Origin: Bradyrhizobium sp. CCBAU 51765
GTDB taxonomy: Bacteria > Pseudomonadota > Alphaproteobacteria > Rhizobiales > Xanthobacteraceae
NCBI RefSeq assembly: GCF_015291725.1
Contig: NZ_CP030038.1
Span: 2,283,001 to 2,347,000, forward strand
Reading direction: 5' to 3'
Length of the DNA stretch: 64,000 nucleotides
Position numbers and translations under genes: made by a program. Position 1 is the first letter of the stretch. Each line of letters begins with the position of its first letter. The notes below the pieces were generated by a model. The model was not told where the DNA came from. It saw only the letters and a list, made by a program, of their open reading frames with translations, and searched no databases. Shown one piece after another: positions 1 to 9,007 of the stretch.

Positions 1-2
1 TC

Positions 3-932
3 GCCGCGCTGCATTGGGTGCACGACAACATCGCGGCCTTCGGCGGCGATCCTGATAACGTCACCTTGCTTGGCAGCGATGCAGGCGCGACGTCGGTCGC
101 GCTCCTGATGCTGTCTGCGCAATCACGCGACCTCTTCCAGAAAGCCATTCTGCAATCGGTGCCCGCTCGTGCGCGCCTGCGCTCAGTGCAAGAGGCAGAG
201 GCCATCGGCCGGCAGTTCGTGGCCGCGCTTGGGGCAGATTTGCGCGCAGCCGAGCCGCGGCGCGTGCTGGCCGCCGAACGGCAATTGCTGGAGAAGTCGC
301 CGCGCAGCTTCGCGCCGACGATGGATGGGCGTCTGGTGACCGAGGATCTCGCCCCGGGCTTTACGGCCGGACGTCAAAGCCGCATTCCCCTGATCATCGG
401 CTCGAACGACGACGAGACGGGCTTGGACGATGAGATCGACATCAAGAAGGCGCTTGCGTCGTCCGGCATTCCCAGCGACGAACTGCGCAAGCTCTATCCG
501 GACCTCGCCAGAAACTCGGATCTCGCGGCAAGGTTCTACACCGACAAGGTCTTCTCGGAGCCGGCGCGATTGCTGGCTCGCCTGCACGTCGCAAGTGGTG
601 CGCCGACGTTTCGCTATCGCTTCGCCTATGTGCCGGAGGCCCGGCGCGCGAATCCGGAAGCTGGCCACGGGCGGGAGTTGCAGTTCATCTTCGGTGCGGA
701 AGGCGTGCCCGGCGCCGGAATCTTGTCGCGAGGTGATCGCGGGCTCGCGAGCCGCATGCGCGCCTATTGGATCAATTTCGCGAGAAGCGGCGATCCCAAC
801 GGTCCCGACCTGCCACGCTGGGACACGGCCAGTGGCGATCGCCTGCTGCTGATCACGAACGACCGGATCGCGAGCGGCGACGATCCGCTGGCGGAGCGTC
901 TCGACAGGCTCGCAGGTGAGGGCAGCAAATGA
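3..932 (+). CDS. Type-B carboxylesterase, C-terminal part (5' end outside window)
   Basis: This is the C-terminal part of an alpha/beta-hydrolase of the carboxylesterase type B family (esters to alcohol plus acid). The reading frame is open from the window edge, so the GTG at 18 is probably internal. The sequence before the nucleophile elbow ([18 protein letters not shown]) is typical of the family. The acid region (GSNDDETG) and the catalytic-His region (GHGRELQF) are also present. The elbow itself reads G-S-D-A-G, so the position normally held by the nucleophilic Ser is Asp (codon 78-80). The protein may therefore be non-hydrolytic or use an unusual nucleophile. The fold assignment is firm; the activity is uncertain. 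Confidence 0.85.
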   Translation, partial: AALHWVHDNIAAFGGDPDNVTLLGSDAGATSVALLMLSAQSRDLFQKAILQSVPARARLRSVQEAEAIGRQFVAALGADLRAAEPRRVLAAERQLLEKSPRSFAPTMDGRLVTEDLAPGFTAGRQSRIPLIIGSNDDETGLDDEIDIKKALASSGIPSDELRKLYPDLARNSDLAARFYTDKVFSEPARLLARLHVASGAPTFRYRFAYVPEARRANPEAGHGRELQFIFGAEGVPGAGILSRGDRGLASRMRAYWINFARSGDPNGPDLPRWDTASGDRLLLITNDRIASGDDPLAERLDRLAGEGSK

Positions 933-939
933 GTTGGAG

Positions 940-1119
940 TTACGCGGCGAGCTCGACGCGCGGCGCCGGGCTCAGCCGGTCTTCCTCCAGATAGTCCATC
1001 GCGCCGTCCTTCTCGACGGCGTAGAACTGCTGGCCTTCCCGCGACTTGAAGGCGGCACGGACGACACCGCGGCGGCCCTTGTCACTGTTGACGACGTCCC
1101 CCAGCGCAAACTTCCTCAT
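940..1119 (-). CDS. Small conserved hypothetical protein, SH3-like
   Basis: A 59-residue protein that ends 7 bases after the convergent esterase gene. I chose the ATG at 1119 (MRKFALGDVV) because the sequence from there on is compact and protein-like, while the upstream extension of the frame looks like non-coding translation. The pattern GDVV...GRRGVVR...YAVEKDG...YLEEDRL resembles small SH3-like beta-barrels. A weak purine stretch (GTGAG) precedes the start. No function can be assigned. Confidence 0.6.
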   Translation of the reverse strand: MRKFALGDVVNSDKGRRGVVRAAFKSREGQQFYAVEKDGAMDYLEEDRLSPAPRVELAA

Positions 1120-1274
1120 CTCACGTCTCACTTGTCTTGAGGCCGACTCCTTCGGCCACACCGATTCTGAGCGGCAAATCGTTAACGACTTGCTAACCAT
1201 GCGGGTTTGCCTATGCTCGCCCTTGATCGCGCGGCTATGCACGCGCATGTTGCGAACCAGACGAGCCGGCATCC

Positions 1275-2069
1275 ATGACTCGATTTCCGACGTTCTTCCT
1301 GTCCCACGGCGGCGGCCCCTGGCCGTTTATGGAGGACAGGCGGGTGCAATATGCGAAAACTGCGCAGGAATTCGGTCGTCTGCCGCAGTTGCTGCCGGAG
1401 CGGCCGAAGGCCGTGCTCGTCATCACCGGACATTGGGAAGCCGACGCCTTCACGGTGTCGACCTCGCCGCATCCGCCGATGGTGTACGATTATTACGGTT
1501 TCCCCGAGCATACCTACCACCTCAAATATCCGGCGCCGGGCAAGCCCGAGCTTGCCGCGCAAGTGAAGGCGCTGCTCACGCATGCCGGCCTCGATTGCCG
1601 GGAGGACCCCAACCAGGGTTTCGATCACGGCACGTTCGTTCCGCTCGGGCTGATGTATCCGAACGCCGACATGCCGATCGTGCTGCTGTCGCTGAAATCG
1701 AGCTACGATGCGGCCGAGCACATCAAGGTGGGACAGGCGATCGCTCCGCTGCGCGATACCGGCATCCTAATCGTCGGCAGCGGGCTCACCTATCACAACA
1801 TGCGCGGCTTCAACCGGCCGGAGTCCAAGCCGGTCTCCTACGACTTCGAGGCCTATCTGAACGAGGCGATCAGCAATCCGGATGCGGCGCGCCGCAACGC
1901 GATGCTGGTCGACTGGGAGAATGCACCGAGCGCGCGCCTCGCGCATCCGCGCGAGGATCATCTGCTGCCGCTGATGGTGGCGGCCGGTGCTGCCGGCAGC
2001 GACGTCGGACGCCGCGTCTTCGTCGACGAGGTCGCGAACGTGGCGATGGCGTCGTATGTGTTCGGGTGA
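1275..2069 (+). CDS. DODA-type extradiol aromatic ring-opening dioxygenase (LigB/YgiD family)
   Basis: A 264-residue member of the class III extradiol dioxygenase family that includes 4,5-DOPA dioxygenase YgiD. These enzymes open catechol-type rings with O2, using a single metal ion. The start gives the family N-terminus MTRFPTFFLSHGGG. Candidate metal or catalytic histidines are H11 (SHGGG), H53 (GHWE), H174 (TYHN) and H229 (REDHLLPL), assigned by analogy with YgiD. The length fits the family. It stands alone between two unrelated genes, so its natural substrate is not indicated. Confidence 0.88.
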   Translation: MTRFPTFFLSHGGGPWPFMEDRRVQYAKTAQEFGRLPQLLPERPKAVLVITGHWEADAFTVSTSPHPPMVYDYYGFPEHTYHLKYPAPGKPELAAQVKALLTHAGLDCREDPNQGFDHGTFVPLGLMYPNADMPIVLLSLKSSYDAAEHIKVGQAIAPLRDTGILIVGSGLTYHNMRGFNRPESKPVSYDFEAYLNEAISNPDAARRNAMLVDWENAPSARLAHPREDHLLPLMVAAGAAGSDVGRRVFVDEVANVAMASYVFG

Positions 2070-2085
2070 TGATCTCTTCTCCCTC

Positions 2086-2336
2086 TCCCCGCACGCGGGA
2101 GGGGGCTATCGCATATGACTTCTTGCGGCGGCCTGCGCGCACGCCTCGTCCTTCGAGACGGCGCTGACGCGCCTCCTCAGGATGAGGCTGGTCAGCGTCA
2201 GTGCCCGTTGAAATTGCAGCCACACGCTCCGTCCTCCTCCTGAGGAGCCCGCCTAAAGCGGGCGTCTCGAAGGATGGCCGGAGAGAAAAGCTCTCATATG
2301 CGATAGCCCTGCCGCAGGCGGGGAGAGGCGAAGTAA
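2086..2336. repeat. Nested inverted-repeat element, MITE-like
   Basis: The 269-bp gap between the dioxygenase and SemiSWEET genes consists of nested inverted repeats. The outer arms are GGCTATCGCATATGA (2104-2118) and its exact reverse complement (2294-2308). Inside, TCCTTCGAGACG (2149-2160) is matched by CGTCTCGAAGGA (2263-2274). Flanking CCCCGC/GCGGGG blocks extend the symmetry. Such large palindromic units are common between genes in Bradyrhizobium-type genomes. It could also act as a transcription stop between the converging genes. No coding sequence is supported here. Confidence 0.7.
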
Positions 2337-2338
2337 CT

Positions 2339-2599
2339 TCACCCGTATTTCAGCTTCATGAACAGGATGCCGCCGGCGAGCAGCATGGTGACCGCGTTGG
2401 CGGCGACCAGGGGGGCATCGCCGGAGAGCAGGCCGTAGACGAGCCAGAGCGCCAGGCCCAGCACCATGACCAGGAACATGCCGAGCGAGATGTCGCGCGC
2501 CGAGCGGGTCTTCCAGACCTTGATGAACTGCGGCGCGTAGGCGACGGTGGTACAGGTTGCGGCGGCAAAGCCGAGCAGCTTGATCGCGAAGGGGTCCAT
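2339..2599 (-). CDS. SemiSWEET family sugar transporter
   Basis: An 86-residue, three-helix membrane protein of the MtN3/SWEET superfamily; bacterial SemiSWEETs dimerise to form a sugar uniporter. The PQ-loop motif YAPQF lies at residues 21-25, followed by IKVWKTRSARDIS, a typical SemiSWEET loop. Two more hydrophobic helices follow at about residues 40-59 and 64-83. I chose the ATG at 2599 because the protein then has normal family length; the longer frame reads into the glgA gene. It lies just downstream of glgA on the same strand and may be co-transcribed with it. Confidence 0.85.
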   Translation of the reverse strand: MDPFAIKLLGFAAATCTTVAYAPQFIKVWKTRSARDISLGMFLVMVLGLALWLVYGLLSGDAPLVAANAVTMLLAGGILFMKLKYG

Positions 2600-2631
2600 G
2601 CCCGGCTCTATAGCATGGATTCGGCCATGCC

Positions 2632-4086
2632 TCACGCGCGGGCCGCCAGGAGGCGGCGATAGAGCGTGGCATAGTCGCCGGCGCGATTGCGCCAGGAGAC
2701 GTCGGTCGCAAGCCCGCTTCGTTGCAGCCGGCGCCAGGTCAGCTTGTCGTGGAAGACGGTGTTGGCCTTGCGCAGCGTGCCGGCGAGGGCGTCCGCCGTC
2801 ACGGGGCCGAACTTGAATCCCGTGGCATCGTGGCCGGACGCATCGGCCTCGCTGATGTCGACGATGGTGTCCTCGAGGCCGCCGACGCGGGAGACGATCG
2901 GCACGGCGCCATAGCGCAGCGCGCAGAGCTGGGTCAGGCCGCACGGCTCGAACCGCGAAGGAACGACGAGGGCGTCCGAACCGGCCTGGATCAGATGCGC
3001 CAAAATCTCGTCATACCCGATCGCGACGCCGATCCGGCCGGGATTGGCGCGGGCCTCAGCCTGATAGCGATCCTGCAGATCGCGGTCGCCGCTGCCGAGC
3101 AGCGCGAGCTGCATGCCCTCCCGCAAGATGGTCGGAATGGCCTCGAGCAGGAGATCGAGCCCCTTCTGCCACGACAGGCGGCTGATGACGCCGAGCAGCG
3201 GCGCCTCGTCCGAGGAATCGAGGTTGAACTGCTGCTGCAGCACCGCCTTGTTCGCGGCCCGGAATGTCAGGTCCTCCGCGCCGAAGCGGTAGGCGATGTG
3301 CGGATCGGTTTGCGGATTCCAGACCTCGGTGTCGATACCGTTGAGGATGCCGCTCAGCACGCTGGATCGTTCACGAAGCAGACCGCCGAGCCCCATGCCG
3401 CCTTCGTCGCTCTGGATTTCCTTCGCGTAGGTCGGCGATACCGTGGTGATGCGATCGGCGAAGCGCAGGCCCGCCTTCAAGAAGCTGATGCCGCCGAAAT
3501 ATTCCAGCTCGTTGGCGTTGAAGGAGTGCCAGGGCAGGCCGATTGATCCGATCAGCTCGGCAGCGAACTTGCCCTGATAGGCCATGTTGTGGATGGTCAT
3601 CACGGTGCCGGGCCGCGGACGATCGTCGTAGTGCAGATAGGCCGGCGCCAGCCCGGCCTGCCAGTCATGGGCGTGCACGACATCGGGCACGAACGCCGGA
3701 ACGAGGCCGTGGCCGATATCGGCGGCGACGCGCGACAGCGCCGCGAAGCGCACACCGTTGTCGGGCCAGTCGATGCCCTCGGGGGTGACATAGGGGTTGC
3801 CCGGCCGGGCATAGAGATGCGGCACGTCGAGCACGAACAGATCGAGCCCGTCATATGAGCCCGCGAGCAGCCGGCCGGGGCCGCCGAAATAATCCGGCCA
3901 GCTCCGGAGTTCCTCCGCACCCGAGATCAGGCGCATCACGTCGGGGTAGCCGGGCATCAAGGTGCGCATCTCGACGCCATGTGCCTTGAGCGCAACCGGC
4001 AGCGCGCCGGCGACATCCGCAAGGCCACCGGTCTTGACGAGGGGATAGACTTCAGAGGCGACCGCGATGACGCGAACAGGCGTCAT
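2632..4086 (-). CDS. glgA: Glycogen synthase (ADP-glucose type)
   Basis: A 484-residue GT5 glycosyltransferase that extends alpha-1,4-glucan chains from ADP-glucose. The N-terminal KTGGL motif (from K18) is the ADP-glucose-binding signature. The C-terminal half has [11 protein letters not shown] and the donor-site segment [10 protein letters not shown]. The length matches the family. Its ATG overlaps the glgC stop as ATGA, so the two are translationally coupled. A larger open frame runs upstream, but it is a shadow inside glgC. No branching or debranching enzyme gene is in the window. Confidence 0.96.
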   Translation of the reverse strand: MTPVRVIAVASEVYPLVKTGGLADVAGALPVALKAHGVEMRTLMPGYPDVMRLISGAEELRSWPDYFGGPGRLLAGSYDGLDLFVLDVPHLYARPGNPYVTPEGIDWPDNGVRFAALSRVAADIGHGLVPAFVPDVVHAHDWQAGLAPAYLHYDDRPRPGTVMTIHNMAYQGKFAAELIGSIGLPWHSFNANELEYFGGISFLKAGLRFADRITTVSPTYAKEIQSDEGGMGLGGLLRERSSVLSGILNGIDTEVWNPQTDPHIAYRFGAEDLTFRAANKAVLQQQFNLDSSDEAPLLGVISRLSWQKGLDLLLEAIPTILREGMQLALLGSGDRDLQDRYQAEARANPGRIGVAIGYDEILAHLIQAGSDALVVPSRFEPCGLTQLCALRYGAVPIVSRVGGLEDTIVDISEADASGHDATGFKFGPVTADALAGTLRKANTVFHDKLTWRRLQRSGLATDVSWRNRAGDYATLYRRLLAARA

Positions 4087-5345
4087 GTATTGAGCCTGTC
4101 GATCATCGGCTGGGTGATCAGCGAGATGCCCTGCTCGGTGGTGCGGAAGCGCTTTCCGTCGAGCTCGGGATCCTCGCCGACGACGAGGCCTTCCGGAATC
4201 TCGACGCCGCGGTCGATGACGACGTTCCTCAAGTGGGCACCGCGACCGACATTCACATAGGGCATGATCACGGCGTTCTCGACATTGGCATAGGAGTTGA
4301 TGCGCACGCCGGTGAACAGCAGCGAGCGCCGCAGCGAGGCGCCGGAGATGATGCAGCCGCCGGAGACCAGCGAGCTCACCGCCTGACCGCGCCGGCTCTC
4401 CTCGTCGTGAACGAATTTCGCGGGCGGCGTGATCTCGGCATAGGACCAGATCGGCCAGGCGCGGTCGAACAGGTCGAGCTCGGGCACGACGTCGGTGAGG
4501 TCGATATTGGCCGCCCAATAGGCATCGACCGTGCCGACGTCGCGCCAATAGGCGCGCTCGTCGCTGCCGGAGCGGACGCATGACGTCGAGAACTGGTGCG
4601 CGATGGCGCGGCCGTTCTTGACGATGTAGGGAATGATGTCCTTACCGAAATCGTGGTTCGAGTTCGGATCCTCGGCGTCGCGCTTGAGCTGGTCGAACAG
4701 GAATTTTGCGTCAAACACGTAGATGCCCATGCTGGCGAGCGAGACGTCAGGCTTGCCCGGCATCGGCGGCGGATCTTTCGGCTTCTCCAGGAATTGCTGG
4801 ATCCAGCCGTTCTCGTCGACATGCATGATGCCGAAGCCCGAGGATTCCGTCCGCGGCATCTCCAGGCAGCCGACGGTGACGTCGGCGCCGCTCTCGACGT
4901 GCTGACGCAGCATCAGCTCGTAGTCCATCTTATAGATGTGATCGCCGGCCAGCACCACGATGAAGCGGCAGGCGTGAGATTCGATGATGTCGATGTTCTG
5001 GTACACCGCGTCCGCCGTGCCGACATACCACATGGTCTCGGAGACGCGCTGGCTGGCGGGAAGGATATCGAAACTCTCGTTGCGCTCGGGGCGGAAGAAG
5101 TTCCAGCCCATCTGGAGATGCCGGATCAGGCTGTGAGCCTTGTATTGCGTCGCGACCGCGATGCGGCGGATGCCCGAGTTCACCGCGTTCGACAGCGCGA
5201 AATCGATGATGCGGGACTTGCCGCCGAAATAAACCGCGGGCTTGGCACGCCGGTCGGTCAGCTCCAGGAGCCGGCTGCCGCGCCCGCCAGCCAGGACGAA
5301 CGCCAGCGCCTGACGGGCAAGCGGCTCGGGTCTCGCGGCACTCAT
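4083..5345 (-). CDS. glgC: Glucose-1-phosphate adenylyltransferase (ADP-glucose pyrophosphorylase)
   Basis: A 420-residue enzyme making ADP-glucose from ATP and glucose-1-phosphate, the committed step of bacterial glycogen synthesis. The nucleotide-binding loop LAGGRGSRL is at residues 18-26, followed by [10 protein letters not shown] and the FLEKPK motif; the C-terminus has the left-handed beta-helix seen in GlgC. The ATG at 5345 is preceded by GGGAGG at good spacing, which decides the start over longer frames. It forms a two-gene operon with glgA through a 4-nt overlap. Confidence 0.96.
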   Translation of the reverse strand: MSAARPEPLARQALAFVLAGGRGSRLLELTDRRAKPAVYFGGKSRIIDFALSNAVNSGIRRIAVATQYKAHSLIRHLQMGWNFFRPERNESFDILPASQRVSETMWYVGTADAVYQNIDIIESHACRFIVVLAGDHIYKMDYELMLRQHVESGADVTVGCLEMPRTESSGFGIMHVDENGWIQQFLEKPKDPPPMPGKPDVSLASMGIYVFDAKFLFDQLKRDAEDPNSNHDFGKDIIPYIVKNGRAIAHQFSTSCVRSGSDERAYWRDVGTVDAYWAANIDLTDVVPELDLFDRAWPIWSYAEITPPAKFVHDEESRRGQAVSSLVSGGCIISGASLRRSLLFTGVRINSYANVENAVIMPYVNVGRGAHLRNVVIDRGVEIPEGLVVGEDPELDGKRFRTTEQGISLITQPMIDRLNT

Positions 5346-5688
5346 GTCATCCTCCCACAACTCTGGCGCTCGCGAGAAGCCTCCCGGCCGCGCACATTGG
5401 AACCGATAGTAATGGCACGAATAGTAAATCGTGAAGGTGGTTGTTGGTTGCGAATGCGCGGGAAGCTTAATGCTTTCCGGGTGTTCGCGCCTCAGGCGCC
5501 GTCGCGCCGGTGTCACACGCGGCGAGGTCGCCGAGCTGGGCACCGGTTGATCAGAACGGAGGCATGCGTCTTGTGCGGTGCACGCAAATTCCAGGCTTTG
5601 AAATTCCAGGCTTTGACTTGGCGCAAGGATGCCCGATCATGACGCTGCGATCCTTCTCCAAGCGAAAGGTCAGACAGGGAGTAAGACG
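5346..5688. other. Divergent intergenic region, glgC / secreted protein
   Basis: A 343-bp region between divergently read genes that must hold both promoters. It contains an exact tandem duplication of the 15-mer AAATTCCAGGCTTTG at 5586-5600 and 5601-5615. A possible -35-like TTGACT follows at about 5613, but no convincing -10 was found. Open frames across it show no protein-like composition. No known operator was recognised. Confidence 0.4.
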
Positions 5689-6126
5689 ATGAGTATCTGG
5701 AAGACGGCAATTGCCTGCTCGTTGGCCGGCGTGGTCATGGCAGGCCAAATCGGGCAGGCCACGGCGGGCCCGATGCCGACCAACGTTGCGACGATGAAGG
5801 CTGCGGCCGGCGACGATGTCACGCAGGTGCATTGGCGCGGCGGCGGCTGGGGATTTGCCCTTGGTGGTCTCGCCGCCGGCGCGATCATCGGCGGCGCCAT
5901 CGCCAGCGGCGCGCCTTACGGCTATGGCTATTATGGCGGCCCCTATTATGGCGGCTACGGATATCCGGGCTACGGCTATGGTTATGCTCCCGCGTATTAC
6001 GGCTATGGCTACAGACCGGTCTATGCCTATCCGCGATACTATCGGCCCTATCGTCCGTATTACGGCTATGGCTATTACCGGCCGTACCGGGTCTATCACC
6101 GTCCCTACTACCGCGGCTATTGGTGA
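5689..6126 (+). CDS. Gly/Tyr-rich secreted protein with glycine-zipper segment
   Basis: A 145-residue protein with an N-terminal signal peptide (hydrophobic about residues 5-25). It has a Gly/Ala zipper (LGGLAAGAIIGGAIA) and then about 75 residues dominated by Tyr, Gly, Pro and Arg in repeating GYGY and YRPY units. AGGGAG precedes the ATG at 5689. Such proteins are usually exported to the envelope, but I know of no biochemical function. The low-complexity tail makes homology weak evidence. It is monocistronic and faces a small convergent membrane protein gene. Confidence 0.8.
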   Translation: MSIWKTAIACSLAGVVMAGQIGQATAGPMPTNVATMKAAAGDDVTQVHWRGGGWGFALGGLAAGAIIGGAIASGAPYGYGYYGGPYYGGYGYPGYGYGYAPAYYGYGYRPVYAYPRYYRPYRPYYGYGYYRPYRVYHRPYYRGYW

Positions 6127-6136
6127 GACCGCGCGG

Positions 6137-6280
6137 CTAGAATGAGAGCCACACGATCAAGCTCATGCATGCAACATGCATGAGCACGATCGCGGCGAGG
6201 TGCAATGGGCCGGGCTTGAGGCGAAGCGCGCGCATTCGGCCGGCCTTTGCCTTGTTGGATTTGCCTGTAGCCGTGAACAT
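6137..6280 (-). CDS. Small single-pass membrane protein
   Basis: A 47-residue protein with a basic N-terminal half (KSNKAKAGRMRALRLK) and one predicted membrane helix near the C-terminus (LAAIVLMHVACMSLIVWLSF region). The ATG at 6280 has GGGAGGGAG upstream. The longer open frame would translate a palindromic repeat and is rejected. It ends 11 bp from the convergent Gly/Tyr-rich gene. The function is unknown. Confidence 0.6.
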   Translation of the reverse strand: MFTATGKSNKAKAGRMRALRLKPGPLHLAAIVLMHVACMSLIVWLSF

Positions 6281-6288
6281 GGTGCGCT

Positions 6289-6409
6289 CCCTCCCCCGCT
6301 TGCGGGGGAGGGCCGGGGAGAGGGTGTTTCCTCTAGCGAGAACCCCCAAGAGGCGAGAGCCCTCACCCGCGTTGCTTCGCTCCGCGACCTCTCCCGCAAG
6401 CGGGAGAGG
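6289..6409. repeat. Palindromic intergenic repeat (REP-like pair)
   Basis: Two hairpin-forming GC-rich palindromes lie 75 bp apart. The first is CCCTCCCCCGCT with its complement, 6289-6312. The second is CCTCTCCCGC/GCGGGAGAGG, 6388-6409. The segment CCTCACCCGC...CTCCGCGACC between them resembles a dispersed intergenic element seen in many Bradyrhizobium genomes. It sits upstream of the small membrane protein and downstream of the binding-protein gene, and may end transcription of one of them. Confidence 0.6.
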
Positions 6410-6447
6410 TGCACCGAGCGCGCGGCTCAGTTCGAAGGTCATGTCGT

Positions 6448-7428
6448 TTAATTCGATCCCGCGGCCGCCGCGGTGAAGCTGCGGTCGACGGCTTGGCTCA
6501 CGTCGAGCTTCTTCGGCAGGATGCCGTAACGCGTCGCGCGGTCGGAGGCCTCCTGCACCTCCTTCACCACGTTATCGTCGATCACGATCGGGCTGGTGTG
6601 CTGCGCGGCGTAGGCCGACAGCAGTACGTCCTCCGGCAGCCTGGTCAGCTCAGCCGTGTTCCTGGCGTATTCGCCGAGGTGATCGAGCGACCATAGCCGC
6701 GCCTTGTTCAAACGCTGCACGAGATCCTGCACCGCCGCGCGCTTGGTGGCGATGGCGTTGTCGGAGGCGACGATGAAGGTGATGGTCGGCGTCAGGCCTT
6801 CGCCGTCGGCGATCACGCGGGCCTTGTCCTTCAATGTCGCGAACGAGACGTAGGGCTCCCACACCGCCCAGGCATCGATCGAGCCTGCGACCAGCGCGAT
6901 CTTGGCGTCGACGGGACCGAGCGGCGCGAAGGTCGCGTCCTCGAGCTTGATCTGCGCCTTCTCCAGCGTCGCGTCGATCAGGAACTGACCCCAGCCGCCG
7001 CGCGTGCCGGCGAGGCGCTTGCCCTTGAGGTCGGCGGCCGACCTGATCGATGAATCCTGGCGCACCAGGATGGCCTGCGTCTTCGCATCCGAGCGCGTGC
7101 CGCCGATTGCCTTGATCGGCGCGCCCGCCGCATAGACCGAGAGGAAGGAGAGGTCGCCGGTGTAGCCGACATCGAGCGCGCCGGCATTGAGCGCCTCGAG
7201 GATCGGCGCGGCTGCGGGGAATTCCGACCACTCGATCTTGTAAGGCAGGTCCTTCGCGTATCCAGATATCTCGAGCAGCGAGCGGTTGCCGCCCTTCTGG
7301 TCGCCGACGCGCAGTACGACCGCGTCCGCGGCAAAGGCTGCGGCAGCCGTCGACAACGTGATGGCGGCGGCGAACAGCGATAGTGCGAGCCGGCGGGTGA
7401 CGGAATGGTCGTGGGAGTTGATGCTCAT
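6448..7428 (-). CDS. ABC transporter substrate-binding protein, SsuA/TauA-like (sulfonate type)
   Basis: A 326-residue periplasmic binding protein with a signal peptide ending near AFAAD (residue 35). The pattern LRVGDQKGGNRSLLEISG, then WSEFPAAAPILEALNAGALDVGYTGD, is that of aliphatic sulfonate/taurine binding proteins. The start at 7428 gives an intact signal peptide; longer frames add non-protein-like sequence. It is divergent from the permease operon beginning at 7904 and paralogous to the binding protein at 13083. The ligand is inferred from family and context only. Confidence 0.88.
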   Translation of the reverse strand: MSINSHDHSVTRRLALSLFAAAITLSTAAAAFAADAVVLRVGDQKGGNRSLLEISGYAKDLPYKIEWSEFPAAAPILEALNAGALDVGYTGDLSFLSVYAAGAPIKAIGGTRSDAKTQAILVRQDSSIRSAADLKGKRLAGTRGGWGQFLIDATLEKAQIKLEDATFAPLGPVDAKIALVAGSIDAWAVWEPYVSFATLKDKARVIADGEGLTPTITFIVASDNAIATKRAAVQDLVQRLNKARLWSLDHLGEYARNTAELTRLPEDVLLSAYAAQHTSPIVIDDNVVKEVQEASDRATRYGILPKKLDVSQAVDRSFTAAAAGSN

Positions 7429-7903
7429 ATGGCCTGTCTTGTTAGTTGGCTCACGACGCGTGAGCGAGCGATGCTGCGAGACGATCAAGTCTATGGGTGC
7501 GCGACGCGTCGTCAATGAAATGGCCGACCGTATTGCGTGCGCGATCGGCAAGGACGTTTCAATGAAGCGAGGCTTTCGAGAACGCGCGGCTTGCGTAACC
7601 GAAAGATGCATACGGATGAAGCAAGCGAGGGAGTCGCGATCCGCTTTGAATGACGACGCGACAGCGAAAATCCTTTCATCGTTCCCGCACGCGCAGATGG
7701 AGAGAATGACTTCGCTTCGCGTCACATTCGAAATTCCATTTCATTGACGATGCGGCTCGCACGCCGCATGATTTGCGCATCGCATCAACGCGGCGCAGGA
7801 AGCGCCGACGAAGAATATTCTCTCAACGCATCTCCGTACGGAACATGCGCAACGCAATGCGCTGCGCGAACGGCGGAGCTGTGCCAACTCAGGAGCGGGG
7901 CTG
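7429..7903. other. Divergent intergenic region of the sulfonate cluster
   Basis: A 475-bp gap between divergent binding-protein genes, presumably carrying both promoters of the sulfur-scavenging cluster. Open frames on both strands lack protein-like composition. I found no convincing palindromic operator, riboswitch or sigma-54 site. GGAGCGGGG just before 7904 is the ribosome binding site of the right-hand gene. Confidence 0.4.
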
Positions 7904-9007
7904 ATGGACAAAGATAGCAAGCGCGGAGGATCGAGCCTTGACCGGCGTCATTTACTCCAGGCGGGGTTGGCTGCGGCGTTCGCCGCGCCGCTTGGCGCCT
8001 TTGGTGCAGCACAGGCCTTCGCACCGCGCGCCATCGCGCCCGGCGTCGACTTCTCGGAGTTTCCGCTCTGCCGCACGGCCTCGGACGCGCCCGCGCTCAC
8101 CGGCGCGCCGCGCAAGCTGAAACTGTCGTGGAATGCCGGCGCCGTCTGTCTCGCGCCGGTGCCGGTCGCGATCGAGCACGGTTTCTTCCAGAAGCACAAT
8201 CTCGACGTCGAGCTCGTCAACTATTCCGGCTCGACCGACCAGCTGCTCGAGGCGATCGCGACGGGCAAGAGCGATGCCGGTCTCGGCATGGCGCTGCGCT
8301 GGCTGAAGCCGCTGGAGCAGGGTTTTGACGTCAAGATCGCCGCGGGCACTCATGGCGGCTGCATGCGCGTGCTGTCGCGCATCGATTCCGGCGTCGGCAA
8401 GCTCGCCGACCTCAAGGGCAAGATCGTCGCGGTCGGTGATCTCGCCGGTCCCGACAAGAACTTCTTCTCGATCCAGCTCGCCAAGCTCGGCATCGATCCG
8501 GTGAAGGACGTCGACTGGCGCGCCTATCCCGGCAATCTGCTCAACGTCGCCGTGGAGAAGGGCGAGGTGCAGGCGTTCCTGTCCTCCGATCCTCTCGCCT
8601 ACCTCTGGCTCAAGGACACGCAATACAAGGAGGTCGCCTCCAATCTCGACGGCGAATACCGCGAGAAAAGCTGCTGCATCCTCGGCCTGCGCGGCAGCCT
8701 GGTACGCGAGGAGCCCCAGGTCGCCCGTGCCATCACGCAGGCGCTGCTCGATGCCGCGATGTTCACCTCGCAAAATTCGTCGGTTGCGGCAAAATCGTTC
8801 CAGCCTTACGCGCCGAAGGCCGCAACTCTCGCCGATATCGAAGGCATGGTGCGCTACCACACCCACCACCATCATCCCGTCGGCGATGTGCTCAAGCGCG
8901 AGCTCAAGGCCTATGCCGACGATCTCAAGAGCGTGCAGGTCTTCAAGCAGAGCACCGACACCGCCAAATTCGCGGAGCGCATCTATGTCGACGTATTCGC
9001 TGTCTGA
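7904..9007 (+). CDS. ABC transporter substrate-binding protein with Tat signal (NMT1/SsuA-like)
   Basis: A 367-residue binding protein of the NMT1/SsuA-like superfamily. A twin-arginine signal (DRRHLLQAG, residues 13-21) precedes a hydrophobic stretch, suggesting export in folded form. The mature part has LKLSWNAGAVCLAPVPVAIEHGFF and the TGKSDAGLG segment of nitrate/sulfonate-type proteins. An unusual His cluster (HTHHHH) lies near the C-terminus. It is the first gene of an operon and overlaps the permease start by 23 nt. It differs clearly from the two SsuA-like paralogues nearby, so it may recognise a different ligand. Confidence 0.87.
   Translation: MDKDSKRGGSSLDRRHLLQAGLAAAFAAPLGAFGAAQAFAPRAIAPGVDFSEFPLCRTASDAPALTGAPRKLKLSWNAGAVCLAPVPVAIEHGFFQKHNLDVELVNYSGSTDQLLEAIATGKSDAGLGMALRWLKPLEQGFDVKIAAGTHGGCMRVLSRIDSGVGKLADLKGKIVAVGDLAGPDKNFFSIQLAKLGIDPVKDVDWRAYPGNLLNVAVEKGEVQAFLSSDPLAYLWLKDTQYKEVASNLDGEYREKSCCILGLRGSLVREEPQVARAITQALLDAAMFTSQNSSVAAKSFQPYAPKAATLADIEGMVRYHTHHHHPVGDVLKRELKAYADDLKSVQVFKQSTDTAKFAERIYVDVFAV

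Noticed and set aside
1046..2167. 373-codon plus-strand frame overlapping the dioxygenase gene
   Set aside because: Arg/Ala-rich composition typical of a shadow frame; the DODA frame has clear family motifs.
7429..7903. Riboswitch upstream of the sulfur-scavenging operon
   Set aside because: No SAM-II or other known aptamer core could be recognised by eye; a covariance search would be needed to settle it.
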